A DNA stretch of 64,000 nucleotides from Calditrichales bacterium MX18-03 (GTDB lineage: Bacteria > Bacillota > Clostridia > Lutisporales > Lutisporaceae), in contig JAJGRE010000004.1 in assembly GCA_021083345.1 (NCBI GenBank), positions 310,001-374,000 on the forward strand, read 5' to 3'. Position numbers and translations under genes: made by a program. Positions 43,162 to 52,476 of this stretch are shown piece by piece. The notes beneath the pieces are model-generated. The model saw only the letters and a program-made list of their open reading frames with translations. It ran no database searches and was not told the origin of the DNA. Each line of letters starts with the position of its first letter. Positions within the stretch are counted from its first letter, which is position 1.

Positions 43162-44430
43162 ATGCTAAACTTAATTAGATCTCTATTTAACCTTATTTAC
43201 GCTATCAGCTTGATCTATATGCTCTTGGATTTTGAAATAAAACGCAAGAAAGACCTCTATCTGATGGGGCTATTCGTATTTGTCATTCTAATCTGCAATG
43301 TATTTGTCTGGTTAAATTTCGGGTATGAAGGGTTTATGAAGCTCTATCCCCTTCTTATTCATATTCCGTCGTTTATAGTCTTCCTGCTCGTATCAAAGTA
43401 CAAAGGAATAAAATTAATCTTTGTTCTTTTGACAGTCTTTGTTTTATGCTCACCACCCATTGGCATAGCCCTTATCATTTCCTCTTTTTTTGGCTTTAAT
43501 AGAACAATCCTTACTGTTGTTTGCTTCATGATGTATATACCCACAGGATTTTTTGTGTACAAATATTTGCGCCCTTCATTTCTTTATATGCTGCGTAACA
43601 CGGATAAAGGCTGGTTTGGATTTTGCACGATACCGCTTTCATACTATGCACTCATTTATTTTATTGTCCTACGCAATTCTAAACAAATGACGGAAATACC
43701 TAATCTTGTGATTATGGTGTTAGCCCTTATTTTGACTATTGCAGCCTATATTATGATTCTACGGTTTTTCAAACAAATCAGAGAACAGCTCACCCTACAA
43801 AACGAACAAAATTTATTACAAATGCAAGTAGCAGCAGCACAGGCGCATTTGGAAGCCCTGGAAGAATCACAGGAAAAGACGATCATTTATCGCCACGATA
43901 TGCGGCACCATCTGAATCTGATTAGTGCCTATCTTGCGGACAACAACGTGGCCGCAGCAGAAGAATATATTTCCGATGTCGAAAATATTATTGAAAGCAC
44001 TGTAATTGAAAAGTACTGCAGCAATTACTCGATCAATTTGATGTTAAATTGCTATGTTGCCAAGGCAAGAAATGAGCACATTGCAGTTGAAACAGAGGTC
44101 AACCTCCCTGCAAAAAACGTTATTTCTGATATGGACCTTTGTGTTATCTTTGCCAATGCCATAGAAAATGCTATTAATGCATGCAAACTCGTTCCCCACA
44201 CAGACAACCGATTCATAAAAATACTCTGTAAAATTAAAGGAGATAAGCGCCTCATACAAGTTATCAACAGCTATGAAGGCACAATCCTGTTTGTTGACGA
44301 CATGCCGGCAAGCCTGAAGGAAAATCATGGCCTCGGTACAAAAAGCATCGCAGCGATAGCAGAAAAGTACGGCGGCGTGTATTCCTTCACTGCTGACAGT
44401 GGTGTCTTTAAAACAAGCATCATCTTGTAG
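43162..44430 (+). CDS. AgrC-like GHKL sensor histidine kinase
   Basis: 422 residues. About six membrane helices fill residues 1-205, with very little outside the membrane, as in AgrC/HPK10 peptide-pheromone sensors. A coiled coil leads to phospho-His245 in YRHDMRHHLNLI and a GHKL ATPase (FANAIENAINAC; GLGTKSIAAIAEKYGG). AGGAGAAAAG precedes the ATG. Its natural partner is the LytTR regulator at 36550. No agrB/agrD-like pheromone genes are visible, so the signal is unknown. Confidence 0.92.
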   Translation: MLNLIRSLFNLIYAISLIYMLLDFEIKRKKDLYLMGLFVFVILICNVFVWLNFGYEGFMKLYPLLIHIPSFIVFLLVSKYKGIKLIFVLLTVFVLCSPPIGIALIISSFFGFNRTILTVVCFMMYIPTGFFVYKYLRPSFLYMLRNTDKGWFGFCTIPLSYYALIYFIVLRNSKQMTEIPNLVIMVLALILTIAAYIMILRFFKQIREQLTLQNEQNLLQMQVAAAQAHLEALEESQEKTIIYRHDMRHHLNLISAYLADNNVAAAEEYISDVENIIESTVIEKYCSNYSINLMLNCYVAKARNEHIAVETEVNLPAKNVISDMDLCVIFANAIENAINACKLVPHTDNRFIKILCKIKGDKRLIQVINSYEGTILFVDDMPASLKENHGLGTKSIAAIAEKYGGVYSFTADSGVFKTSIIL

Positions 44431-44477
44431 GCTCCTCTGTCAACCTACTGTTCAAACTTCATAAGAAGCATAAATAA

Positions 44478-44549
44478 AAACAGCCTAGAAGCATTGATTC
44501 ACAACACTTCTAGGCTGTTTCCGCATTTACTTGTGATACGGTTCAGCAT
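44478..44549 (+). repeat. Dispersed hairpin repeat, copy B
   Basis: The hairpin ACAGCCTAGAAGC...CTTCTAGGCTGT and following CGCATTTACTTGTGATACGG match copy A at 30485. A C-to-T change in the left arm (CCC to CCT) is matched by G-to-A in the right arm (GGG to AGG), so pairing is conserved. It may also terminate the kinase gene. Confidence 0.75.
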
Positions 44550-44624
44550 AACACAAGTAAGATCCTTCATCATTCACTTCTCAGACCGCCTTGCCGGTTG
44601 GTGCATTATTTGAAATTATTCACC

Positions 44625-46346
44625 CTATAACGGTCCAATACTGTCATACTTGATCCACCGTACCTGGTACGGCAGCATCTTCACATTCCCAATATCTACT
44701 GCCTCATTATTTACAAGGTCGAAGCCCTTGACGGCAGCGGGGATGTCGTATGTCTCTCCGGACACGTTAACGGCAGTCAGCATCTTTTCTCCGGTATCAC
44801 GGTTGTGCCGGATAAAGGCGAATGCCCTTTCATCCAGCCGCACAACTTGCTGCGCCGCAGCCGGAGAAAACGCCGACTGCTGCCGCCGCAGCCGGATCAG
44901 CTGCGACAGCCGGTCAAAGACCTGGTTCCGGAGGCTGCCCTCAGCCTCCAGCTCCGTAGAGACCTGGTCATAGTCCAGCTTTTCCCTGTTGATCCGACGG
45001 TTGATGCCGGATTCTTCTACACCGGCATACCAGTTCTGCGATCCGATCAAGCTGTGCATGTAGATGCCCGGCACACCAGCTACCGACAGCAGGATAGCCT
45101 GTGCTGCTACAAATTTACCCACCCGTTCCTTCATATCCGGGGACTGGGGGTCGGTCAGTGCGTCCATATAGTTGATATTCAGCTCGTAGGGGCTTTTCGT
45201 CCCATCGCAGTTGAACTTATAATTGATCCTTCCGCCATGCCGGATAACGGTATCCACCATCATCTGCTTCTCATGCTCAGTCAGGATTCCCTCGGTGGGT
45301 CTCATCCCGATGCCGTCATGGGAAGCCAGGAAGTTGTAATACGTCGTTCCCTCTTCCAGCGGCGTATCCCCCAGAGACTCGGCCCACTCCGTCAGCTTGG
45401 CGGCATTGCCTGATAAAAAGGAAAATAGTGTCAAGGGCGGTAGGGGAAACTGGTAAACCATTTGTGCCTCGTCGCTGCCATCCCCAAAGTAGCTGATGTT
45501 GTCAATGTGGGGCACATTGGTCTCAGTTATGAGAATGGTTCCCGGAAATACCTGCTCCACTGCGGCCCGCATCAGCTTGACTACAGCATGGGTCTCTTCC
45601 AGGTGCATGCAGGTGGTACCTTTTTTCTTCCATGCGAAGCCGATGGCATCCAGCCGGATGAACCGGGCTCCCCTGTCCGCATAGGTCAGAAGGACCTGGA
45701 GGATCTCCAGCAGTACCTTTGGATTCTGAAAGTTGAGATCGACCTGGTCGTCGCTGAACGTCGTCCATACATGCCGCAGGCCTTCGATGGTCTCAAAAGG
45801 TGTCAGCAGCGGAAGTGCCCTGGGACGAATGACCATGGAATAATCCCCATCCGGATCCGCTGTGATGAAATACGCCTTATAGTCCGGGTCACACGCAAGA
45901 AAATGCTGGAACCAGCTGCCGGCTTTGGATACATGGTTCACCACCGCATCATACATCATATCGTAGTCACCGGCCAGCGCCCGTACATCCTCCCATGTGC
46001 CCAGCCGGTCATCGATCTGATAATAATCCACAACGGAGAATCCATCATCGGAAGTATAGGGGAACATCGGCAGGATGTGTACCGCCGTTACGGTATCCTT
46101 CATGAAACGGTTCAAGAACCGTCTCAGGGCAGCCAAGGGTGCCTCGCCATTCTTTCTGATGGAGTCCCCGTAGGTGATCAGCATGACATCCTTTTCGCTG
46201 ACCCAGTCCTTTTGGACACAACCGGCCTTTTCCTGCCAGCCTTCAAGCAAAGCCAGCATATCGCGGAGCACACTCCCGGCCTGCTCCTTATATAATATCT
46301 CTAAGTGATGCCTGATCACATCCTGTTGATAAATCCGCTTCTTCAA
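44625..46346 (-). CDS. GH13_18 phosphorylase (glucosylglycerate/sucrose phosphorylase family, YcjM-like)
   Basis: About 573 residues of a TIM-barrel alpha-amylase-family enzyme. Barrel motifs: DAVVNHVSK, nucleophile Asp in FIRLDAIGF, acid/base Glu in LITETNVPH and third Asp in LASHDGIGM. It is longer than sucrose phosphorylases (about 490-505), closer to glucosylglycerate phosphorylases such as E. coli YcjM. Expected reaction: alpha-glucoside + phosphate to alpha-glucose-1-phosphate + acceptor. A TTG at 46346 has GAGGTG upstream; GTG at 46361 is an alternative. Overlaps the end of the GH65 gene. Last gene of the operon. Confidence 0.88.
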   Translation of the reverse strand: MKKRIYQQDVIRHHLEILYKEQAGSVLRDMLALLEGWQEKAGCVQKDWVSEKDVMLITYGDSIRKNGEAPLAALRRFLNRFMKDTVTAVHILPMFPYTSDDGFSVVDYYQIDDRLGTWEDVRALAGDYDMMYDAVVNHVSKAGSWFQHFLACDPDYKAYFITADPDGDYSMVIRPRALPLLTPFETIEGLRHVWTTFSDDQVDLNFQNPKVLLEILQVLLTYADRGARFIRLDAIGFAWKKKGTTCMHLEETHAVVKLMRAAVEQVFPGTILITETNVPHIDNISYFGDGSDEAQMVYQFPLPPLTLFSFLSGNAAKLTEWAESLGDTPLEEGTTYYNFLASHDGIGMRPTEGILTEHEKQMMVDTVIRHGGRINYKFNCDGTKSPYELNINYMDALTDPQSPDMKERVGKFVAAQAILLSVAGVPGIYMHSLIGSQNWYAGVEESGINRRINREKLDYDQVSTELEAEGSLRNQVFDRLSQLIRLRRQQSAFSPAAAQQVVRLDERAFAFIRHNRDTGEKMLTAVNVSGETYDIPAAVKGFDLVNNEAVDIGNVKMLPYQVRWIKYDSIGPL

Positions 46347-48687
46347 TGGGCGACACCTCACGCTGTTTTAATATGAGCCGGCCTTTCAGGGCGTAGTCCC
46401 TTCCATGAACCTTCATGGGTATTTCCTCGCAGGAATCTGATGCTATGAAGATCTCGTCCCGCGTTACCCTCACCATGATTTTTTTGCTTTTCCAATAAAA
46501 GCTGAAGCTTAGCCGCGACCATGCTTCCGGCAGCTGCGGATTCAGCTCCAGGCTTCCTTCATTGTTGTAAACGCCTCCGAAACCAAAGACCGTCATCATC
46601 CATATCCCACCCATTGATGCTGCATGGATACCGGTATTTGAAGATATCGGATTCTGCCCCATATCCACCCGACATGCCTCCTTGAAAAACCGGTAGGCAT
46701 CCGCGGTATCCCCGAAGTAAGCGGCAACAATGCTGTGTATGGCACTGCTCAGGGATGAATCGTGTATGGTCCTGGGCTCATAGTATTTCCAGCCGGCCTC
46801 TATGGTCTGCCTGTCAAACAGCCTTTTCAGCGTGTAGAAAAGCATCACCACATCTGCTTGCTTCAGTACTTGCAGGTCAACGATCTGATTTCTGGAATAA
46901 TCCAGCAGAATGCTCTGCTTCAAAGCGCTTTCCCTGTATTCCGCTATATCGATTTCTTTTTTATTGAGGAAAGTGTCATCCTGGGGTATGACACCGTCAG
47001 CATCAGGCGTAGGCAGGTACAGCTTTTCCAAAGCCTTGCGGTATACATCATACCTTTCCTGCAGCTTCAGCTTTGCGTCCAAAGCTTCAAAAAGCCCGGC
47101 ATGCTCCGATTGCAGCAGTTCATAAAGCCTGACAGCAGCCTCAATGACATAGTGTGCCATGTAATTGGTATAGGCGTTGTTGTCAATATGCTCGGTATAC
47201 TCATCCGGTCCAATGACATCTCTGATTTCATACCGTTCAAGCTGCCGATTCCATTGAAGCCGGCTGCACCAGAACCAGGCACACTCAAAGAGCAGTTCAC
47301 TGCCGTAATCTCGCATGAACGCAAAATCGTCCGTGGATAGGTAGTACTGCCATAGGGAATAAGCAATATCCGCTGTAATATGGTGCTCTTTTTCTCCCGA
47401 CCACACCCGGGTGGGTTTGCCGGTCAGAATATTCAGCGCCGCCCAGTCCGGCGTCTCTTCCTCTCCCGTAAACGCCGTCTCCCACGGGTACATGGCCCCC
47501 TGATAGCCGTATTTGGCTGCCTTGGAGCGGGCTCCTTCCAGGTTTTCATACCGGTACATCAGAAGCTGCCTGGCAACCTGGGGCATCGAATACTGGAAAT
47601 ACGGCAGCATAAAGATCTCGGTATCCCAAAACACATGGCCCTTATACCCCTCTCCGGACAATGCCTTGGCTCCGATGCTGAAGCGCCGGTCATGCCGGGG
47701 GGTCATGATAAGCAGGTGATACTGTGCAAACCTCAAAGTCAGCAGGTCTTCGCTGTTTTGGCTTTCTATACTGATTTCCACCGCTTCCCAATAGGCCTTC
47801 CATTCTTTTTTGCTGCGGTCCAGCAATGTATCATAATTTTGCAGGGATATGTTTTTCAGATGCGCCAATGCCTTTGCCTTCAGCTTCTTAAGACTGTAGT
47901 TGTCCCGTTCTTCCTGATCCCTGGATGTAAAAATATTGACGATCTTCTCGAAGGTCACACCCTGATTCTTTTCGGCGTCAAGGCTATAGATTCCGAAGAT
48001 TTTCCTGCGTTCCACACCGAATTCCTCTGCCTCATGGATCAAGCTGCCGCCGCTTGCCATACTGCAGCTGCAGCCGGTTACAAAGTCTATGCCTGACTCT
48101 GTAGTAATCTGCACCAGCTGCATAAAACGCTTGTCATACACCTGCTTGTCGCCTTCGCGGAAATGCTGGCTGCCTGAGTTGGTCATCCTGCAGCTGATGC
48201 CGGTCTTGACCCTTATCCGGGCATCACCTGTCAGCGGCTCAATGGTAACCTTAAAGGCGATAGTATGCAAATCCTCAATGGAAACAAACCGCCTGAACAG
48301 CAGCCGGTAGGTCTCCTTGGCGGTGCTCTGCCAGATAACTTCCCGTGTCAGTTCCCCATCTTTGAGATTCAGGCACCTGGCATAGGAGACGACCGCTCCC
48401 GTATTCATTGTAAACTGCTCGCCGTTCAGAAATATCTGCATTTCTGTGACATCCGCTGCATTGGGCAGCTCCGTCACTTCTCCGGGTGTGGATTTATTGA
48501 AGGTACCGGCAACAAAAAGATTCCTTACCTGTCCCACATAGCTTTCTTCATAAGCGGACCGGAGCCCCAGATAGCCGTTCCCCAGTGCCATAATGCTTTC
48601 GCATTTTCCCTGGTGGCGCAGATCCGGTTTTTCTTCGCAAAGGATCCAGTCCTTGTATTCCCCGATTCCTTTTTCATAGCTCAGCAT
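46288..48687 (-). CDS. GH65 glycoside phosphorylase (kojibiose-phosphorylase/YcjT-like)
   Basis: About 799 residues. N-terminal beta-sandwich, then an (alpha/alpha)6 barrel with GHVFWDTEIFMLPYF, the general-acid Glu in IGPDEYTEHIDNNAYTNY and the phosphate loop HDSSLSSAIHSIVAA. GH65 inverting phosphorylases cleave kojibiose, maltose, trehalose or similar alpha-glucosides to beta-glucose-1-phosphate. The order matches E. coli ycjS-ycjT, so kojibiose is the best guess. ATG at 48687 has GGAGG five bases upstream. No beta-phosphoglucomutase is seen in the window. Confidence 0.9.
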   Translation of the reverse strand: MLSYEKGIGEYKDWILCEEKPDLRHQGKCESIMALGNGYLGLRSAYEESYVGQVRNLFVAGTFNKSTPGEVTELPNAADVTEMQIFLNGEQFTMNTGAVVSYARCLNLKDGELTREVIWQSTAKETYRLLFRRFVSIEDLHTIAFKVTIEPLTGDARIRVKTGISCRMTNSGSQHFREGDKQVYDKRFMQLVQITTESGIDFVTGCSCSMASGGSLIHEAEEFGVERRKIFGIYSLDAEKNQGVTFEKIVNIFTSRDQEERDNYSLKKLKAKALAHLKNISLQNYDTLLDRSKKEWKAYWEAVEISIESQNSEDLLTLRFAQYHLLIMTPRHDRRFSIGAKALSGEGYKGHVFWDTEIFMLPYFQYSMPQVARQLLMYRYENLEGARSKAAKYGYQGAMYPWETAFTGEEETPDWAALNILTGKPTRVWSGEKEHHITADIAYSLWQYYLSTDDFAFMRDYGSELLFECAWFWCSRLQWNRQLERYEIRDVIGPDEYTEHIDNNAYTNYMAHYVIEAAVRLYELLQSEHAGLFEALDAKLKLQERYDVYRKALEKLYLPTPDADGVIPQDDTFLNKKEIDIAEYRESALKQSILLDYSRNQIVDLQVLKQADVVMLFYTLKRLFDRQTIEAGWKYYEPRTIHDSSLSSAIHSIVAAYFGDTADAYRFFKEACRVDMGQNPISSNTGIHAASMGGIWMMTVFGFGGVYNNEGSLELNPQLPEAWSRLSFSFYWKSKKIMVRVTRDEIFIASDSCEEIPMKVHGRDYALKGRLILKQREVSPIEEADLSTGCDQASLRDII

Positions 48688-48701
48688 TGTGTCCTCCCGG
48701 G

Positions 48702-49742
48702 CTAGCATTTAACCGGCAGCCCTGTCTCAGATGATTTGTACATGGCATCAATGATCTTTTGAATAATGAGGCTGTGCCCGGCCTTATAGACCGGGTGCTT
48801 GCTGCCGATACAGCTCCGTATGAAATCAGCAATGCTTTCATAATGCTTATCCACCTGCTGCAAGTGTGGAAAGTCTGTGTCTGTCAGCGTCAAACCGTTT
48901 TCCGAGAAAACCTGCAGCGGAAAAACCGAAGCCCCTGCTTTTTCTCCGAAGAGGTGAACATTCATGATCGAGGCCTCTTTCATATTTAAAGCAAAGGAAG
49001 TTTCTAAATTGATCGAAGCGCCGTTTTTGAAGCGGATAAACCCAAAAGCAGAATCCTCCACTGTAAACTTATCGGGATCCCAGCTTCCCATAAGCCCAAC
49101 CCCGGGCCTGTTGCCAATCCGCTGATGCGTCGCAGCCAATACATAATCCGGCTCGGGAAAATCCATCAGGTACAGCGCGGTGTCCAGCATGTGCACGCCT
49201 ATATCGATCAGCGGCCCGCCGCCCTGGACGGCTTTATCGGTAAAGCTGCCCCATCCGGGGATGCCCCTCCGCCTCAATGCCTGAACCCTTGCCGCATAGA
49301 TTTCCCCGAACGCGCCTTTATTTATCTGCTCCTTGAGGGCTTTTACCTCTTCCGAATGCCTGAAGTGAAAATTAAAGGCCAACAGCCTGTTGTTCTTAAC
49401 AGCAGCTTCGTATACCGCCAGGGCTTCCTCATAATTCATTGCAGGCGGCTTTTCGCACAATACATGGCAACCGGCATTCAATGCGTCGATGCTTACCGGG
49501 GCATGAAACTTGTTGGTCACGCATACGCTGACGGCATCCAGCCTGCACTGCTCCAGCATTTCCCTGTGGCTGCCGAAGCTCTCGGGAATACCGTATTGGG
49601 CTGCAACCTGCGCTGCCCTGCCGGCATTGATATCACAAATGGCCGTCACCTCCACCTCAGCCTCATGCTTCAGGTATGCCGGAAGGTGCGCCGTCTCAAC
49701 GATTTGTCCTGCTCCGATCAATCCTACTCTCAGTTTGCCCAT
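48702..49742 (-). CDS. Gfo/Idh/MocA-family NAD-dependent glycoside 3-dehydrogenase (YcjS-like)
   Basis: 346 residues. Rossmann motif GLIGAGQIVETAHLPAY at the N-terminus, and the EKP motif in LCEKPPAMNYEEA. The C-terminal domain carries GGGPLIDIGVHMLDTALYL with the usual Asp and His pair. E. coli YcjS is reported to oxidise C3 of D-glucosides. ATG at 49742 has AAGGTGA upstream. It lies six bases after the epimerase stop, in ycj order. Confidence 0.9.
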   Translation of the reverse strand: MGKLRVGLIGAGQIVETAHLPAYLKHEAEVEVTAICDINAGRAAQVAAQYGIPESFGSHREMLEQCRLDAVSVCVTNKFHAPVSIDALNAGCHVLCEKPPAMNYEEALAVYEAAVKNNRLLAFNFHFRHSEEVKALKEQINKGAFGEIYAARVQALRRRGIPGWGSFTDKAVQGGGPLIDIGVHMLDTALYLMDFPEPDYVLAATHQRIGNRPGVGLMGSWDPDKFTVEDSAFGFIRFKNGASINLETSFALNMKEASIMNVHLFGEKAGASVFPLQVFSENGLTLTDTDFPHLQQVDKHYESIADFIRSCIGSKHPVYKAGHSLIIQKIIDAMYKSSETGLPVKC

Positions 49743-49747
49743 CTCTT

Positions 49748-50551
49748 TCACCTTGCCTTTTCCATACAATCACGGATGAACTGAACCGACTTCTTGTATT
49801 CCCATTCGGGATTCTCGCCCCGCACCCTGCATTCAAATGCCATGAAACCGTCATAGCCGATTTTTTTCAATGCACGGAATCCGCTGACAAAATCCATGTG
49901 CCCATCTCCCGGCTGATAGCGGTGGCTGTCGGCCAGGTGGACATGCTCCACCCATTCCCGGTGCAGAGCAATACTCCGGGCAATATCGCTTTCTTCTATG
50001 TTCATGTGGAAGAAATCCGCAGTTATCTTTACTTGCTTGAAGCCGCCCGCCACGATAAGTTCTCTGGCGGTCTCCAGTGTATTGATCATATGATCCTCAT
50101 ACCGGTTCAAGGGCTCAAGGAAAACTGTCGTACGGGTTGCCTCGGCCACAATCTCCAGTTTTCCCAGGGAATCCAGCAGAACAGCCTTATCCTCTTCTGC
50201 ATTCCTAGGCGGCACCATGGGCGGCAGCCTCAGGGAGAACATTCCCCATGCGGCGGGAACGACGATTCCCTTGGCTCCGATATGCTGAGCGCATTCCAGA
50301 ATTCGGCAGATATCGGCAAGACCCTTTTTACGCCGGTTCTCATCAAAGTCGCCGATCCAGCCGGAGTAACCTCCGCAAACGCTGGAAACGGGCAGCCCTG
50401 TTGCTTCTACTGCGGCCTTGACTTCCTCCAAGCGCTCCACCAGCACGGCACCGTCGATTTCATAAGCATCAAAGCCCATGGCCTTGATGCAGTTCAGCTT
50501 ACCTTCCATATCAGTGGGAAAAAACGGTTTATCCTGTGTCGCAAGTTTCAT
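49748..50551 (-). CDS. Sugar phosphate isomerase/epimerase-fold protein (YcjR-like)
   Basis: 267-residue AP-endonuclease-2-like TIM barrel. Metal ligands fit Glu in VFLEPLNRYEDH, Asp/His in ITADFFHMNIEE, His in EHVHLADSHR and Glu in FMAFECR. E. coli YcjR is reported to epimerise C4 of 3-keto-glucosides to 3-keto-gulosides. It lies between the two dehydrogenases, which fits an oxidise, epimerise, reduce sequence. Confidence 0.88.
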   Translation of the reverse strand: MKLATQDKPFFPTDMEGKLNCIKAMGFDAYEIDGAVLVERLEEVKAAVEATGLPVSSVCGGYSGWIGDFDENRRKKGLADICRILECAQHIGAKGIVVPAAWGMFSLRLPPMVPPRNAEEDKAVLLDSLGKLEIVAEATRTTVFLEPLNRYEDHMINTLETARELIVAGGFKQVKITADFFHMNIEESDIARSIALHREWVEHVHLADSHRYQPGDGHMDFVSGFRALKKIGYDGFMAFECRVRGENPEWEYKKSVQFIRDCMEKAR

Positions 50552-50561
50552 ATTGACCCCC

Positions 50562-51617
50562 CTAAAATATGACGCCCATTTTTATCGAGAGCTGCGGCTC
50601 CCGGTCCACATATTTCATATATCCTTCTGCCGACTCCGAAAAAGGAACCACCGGATGGATGATGTCCTCACAGTTGAGGTAACCATTGGTCAGCATCTGC
50701 CAGCATACTTCCTCGATCCGCTTCCTGTCCCAGCGCGGATAGTCGGGGTTGGGCTCGCTGCCTGCCCGTGAGAATACTATCTTTGCATTATTGAAGTGTG
50801 CTTCCTTGCCGAAGTTCAGACAGGAGGTAATTTCCTTGCCGAAAGCCACATAAGCTATCGTCCCTCCATATGCCAAGCCTCTTAATGCGCTCTGAAGTGC
50901 AGACGGATGGCCGCTGGTCTCGATTACCGCGTCCACCCCCAGCTTATTGGTCAGCTTCTTCAGCTCCAGGCCTACATCAATGTCCGTTGTGTCCAGTGCT
51001 ATATCTGCACCATTAGCTGTGGCTATTTGCCTTCTCATTTCTATCGGATCAATAACAACTACCAGGCTTGCACCCATCTTCTTGCATATCTGAGCAGCAA
51101 TCTGTCCAATAGCCCCAAGGCCGAATACAGCGACTCTGTCACCGGGTCTGACCCCTGCATCCCTGACACCGCCCAATGCGAACTGTGCCGGATCATAGCA
51201 TACTGCGTTTTTCCAGGTAACATTTTCCGGCAGCCTTCTTAAGCGGTAATTATTCACAGCATTGATGATCACAGTCTCCCGGATCCCGCCGTAGGAACAG
51301 ACCCGGTCTCCCAGCTCGTAGTCTCCGACCTGGCTGCCTTTTTCTATTATTCGTCCAACCCACTGGTTTCCAAGGTTCCATTCACCGAATTTTACGCCGC
51401 ATTCTTCATTCTCTCCCCTTGGAATAAAAAGCTGCCATTCGCTGTCATACTTCTCCTTTATGAAGGGGCTGCCGCCTTTAAAATCGGTCAATTCAGTCCC
51501 ATGCTTCGGAGAGGCGAATTCCACCTGAACCTTAACTTCATTGGGCAATATTCCTCTATCCTGATATTCGAGTATTTCAGCGACACGCGGCGCTGTTGCT
51601 ACCAGCTGCTTCGGCAT
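50562..51617 (-). CDS. Zinc-type (MDR) dehydrogenase (YcjQ-like)
   Basis: 351 residues of the medium-chain dehydrogenase family. The GroES-like N-domain has ASPKHGTELTDFKGG, where the classic catalytic Cys is not obvious. The Rossmann motif is VAVFGLGAIGQIAAQICKKMG with NAD-preferring Asp in VVVIDPIEM. E. coli YcjQ is reported to act on C3 of D-gulosides. Stop to epimerase start is ten bases; same operon. Confidence 0.88.
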   Translation of the reverse strand: MPKQLVATAPRVAEILEYQDRGILPNEVKVQVEFASPKHGTELTDFKGGSPFIKEKYDSEWQLFIPRGENEECGVKFGEWNLGNQWVGRIIEKGSQVGDYELGDRVCSYGGIRETVIINAVNNYRLRRLPENVTWKNAVCYDPAQFALGGVRDAGVRPGDRVAVFGLGAIGQIAAQICKKMGASLVVVIDPIEMRRQIATANGADIALDTTDIDVGLELKKLTNKLGVDAVIETSGHPSALQSALRGLAYGGTIAYVAFGKEITSCLNFGKEAHFNNAKIVFSRAGSEPNPDYPRWDRKRIEEVCWQMLTNGYLNCEDIIHPVVPFSESAEGYMKYVDREPQLSIKMGVIF

Positions 51618-51639
51618 GACCGCATCCCTCCCCTTTCAT

Positions 51640-52476
51640 TTATTCCTTCACCCCGCCGGCTACCAACCCGCCGGTAATGAATTTTTCCACCATCGAAAAC
51701 ATGAATACCACCGGTATCGCAGTCAGGAACGAAGCTGCCATCATCCTTCCCCAGACATAATCCTTGGAGCTGAAAAGCTGCCGCAGACCGATGGGCAGCG
51801 TCAGTTTGTCCGGAGTCGACAGGAATATGGATGAAAACAGGAAATCGTTCCAGGCAATCATAAAGACATATGCAAAAACAGACATGATGGCCGGTATGGA
51901 AAGCGGCATCACGATTTTGTATATAACCTGGAACCGGCTTAAGCCGTCGATCATAGCGGCCTCCTCCAGGGAAACCGGTATGGACGCGAAGTAGCTGCTC
52001 AGCATGAACAGCGTGGCCGGCAGCGTGGTAACCAGGCAGGTTATGACCAGTGAAAGCTTGTTGTCATACAAGCCTATGCCGGAAATGATCTTGAACAACG
52101 GAACCACCAGCACGATACCGGAAAACATATAGACCACCAGAGAGCTTTCCTGGATCAGCTTTCTGCCGGGAAAATCCAGCTTTGCCAGGCTGTAAGCGCC
52201 CATACTGCCGATAATGACAGCCAGGGCCGCTGTTCCGAAAGCGACCTGGAAGCTGTTCCAGAAATACCGCCAGAAAGGGAATATATCTGGATTCAGTACA
52301 TCCTTGAAGTGCTGCAGTGTTATCTCCTCAGGAAATATCTGAGGCGGATAGGCAACGGATCCCGCGGAGGTCTTGAGCGCGGTTGTCAGCATGAAGTAAA
52401 AAGGCAGCAATGCCATGCATACGACCACGACGACCAGCAGATCCAACAGAACATTTTTTACCGAGCGTTTCCTCAT
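51640..52476 (-). CDS. Sugar ABC transporter permease, MalG type (YcjP-like)
   Basis: 278 residues with about six membrane helices. EAA loop SLEEAAMIDGLSRFQVIYKI. It overlaps the other permease gene by four bases. Inner-membrane CUT1 component; the ATPase is not in the window. Confidence 0.92.
   Translation of the reverse strand: MRKRSVKNVLLDLLVVVVVCMALLPFYFMLTTALKTSAGSVAYPPQIFPEEITLQHFKDVLNPDIFPFWRYFWNSFQVAFGTAALAVIIGSMGAYSLAKLDFPGRKLIQESSLVVYMFSGIVLVVPLFKIISGIGLYDNKLSLVITCLVTTLPATLFMLSSYFASIPVSLEEAAMIDGLSRFQVIYKIVMPLSIPAIMSVFAYVFMIAWNDFLFSSIFLSTPDKLTLPIGLRQLFSSKDYVWGRMMAASFLTAIPVVFMFSMVEKFITGGLVAGGVKE

Noticed and set aside
43162-44624. agrB/agrD-like pheromone genes near the AgrC-like kinase
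   Set aside because: No ORF with AgrB membrane/Cys-protease features or a short AgrD-like peptide was found on either strand near the kinase.
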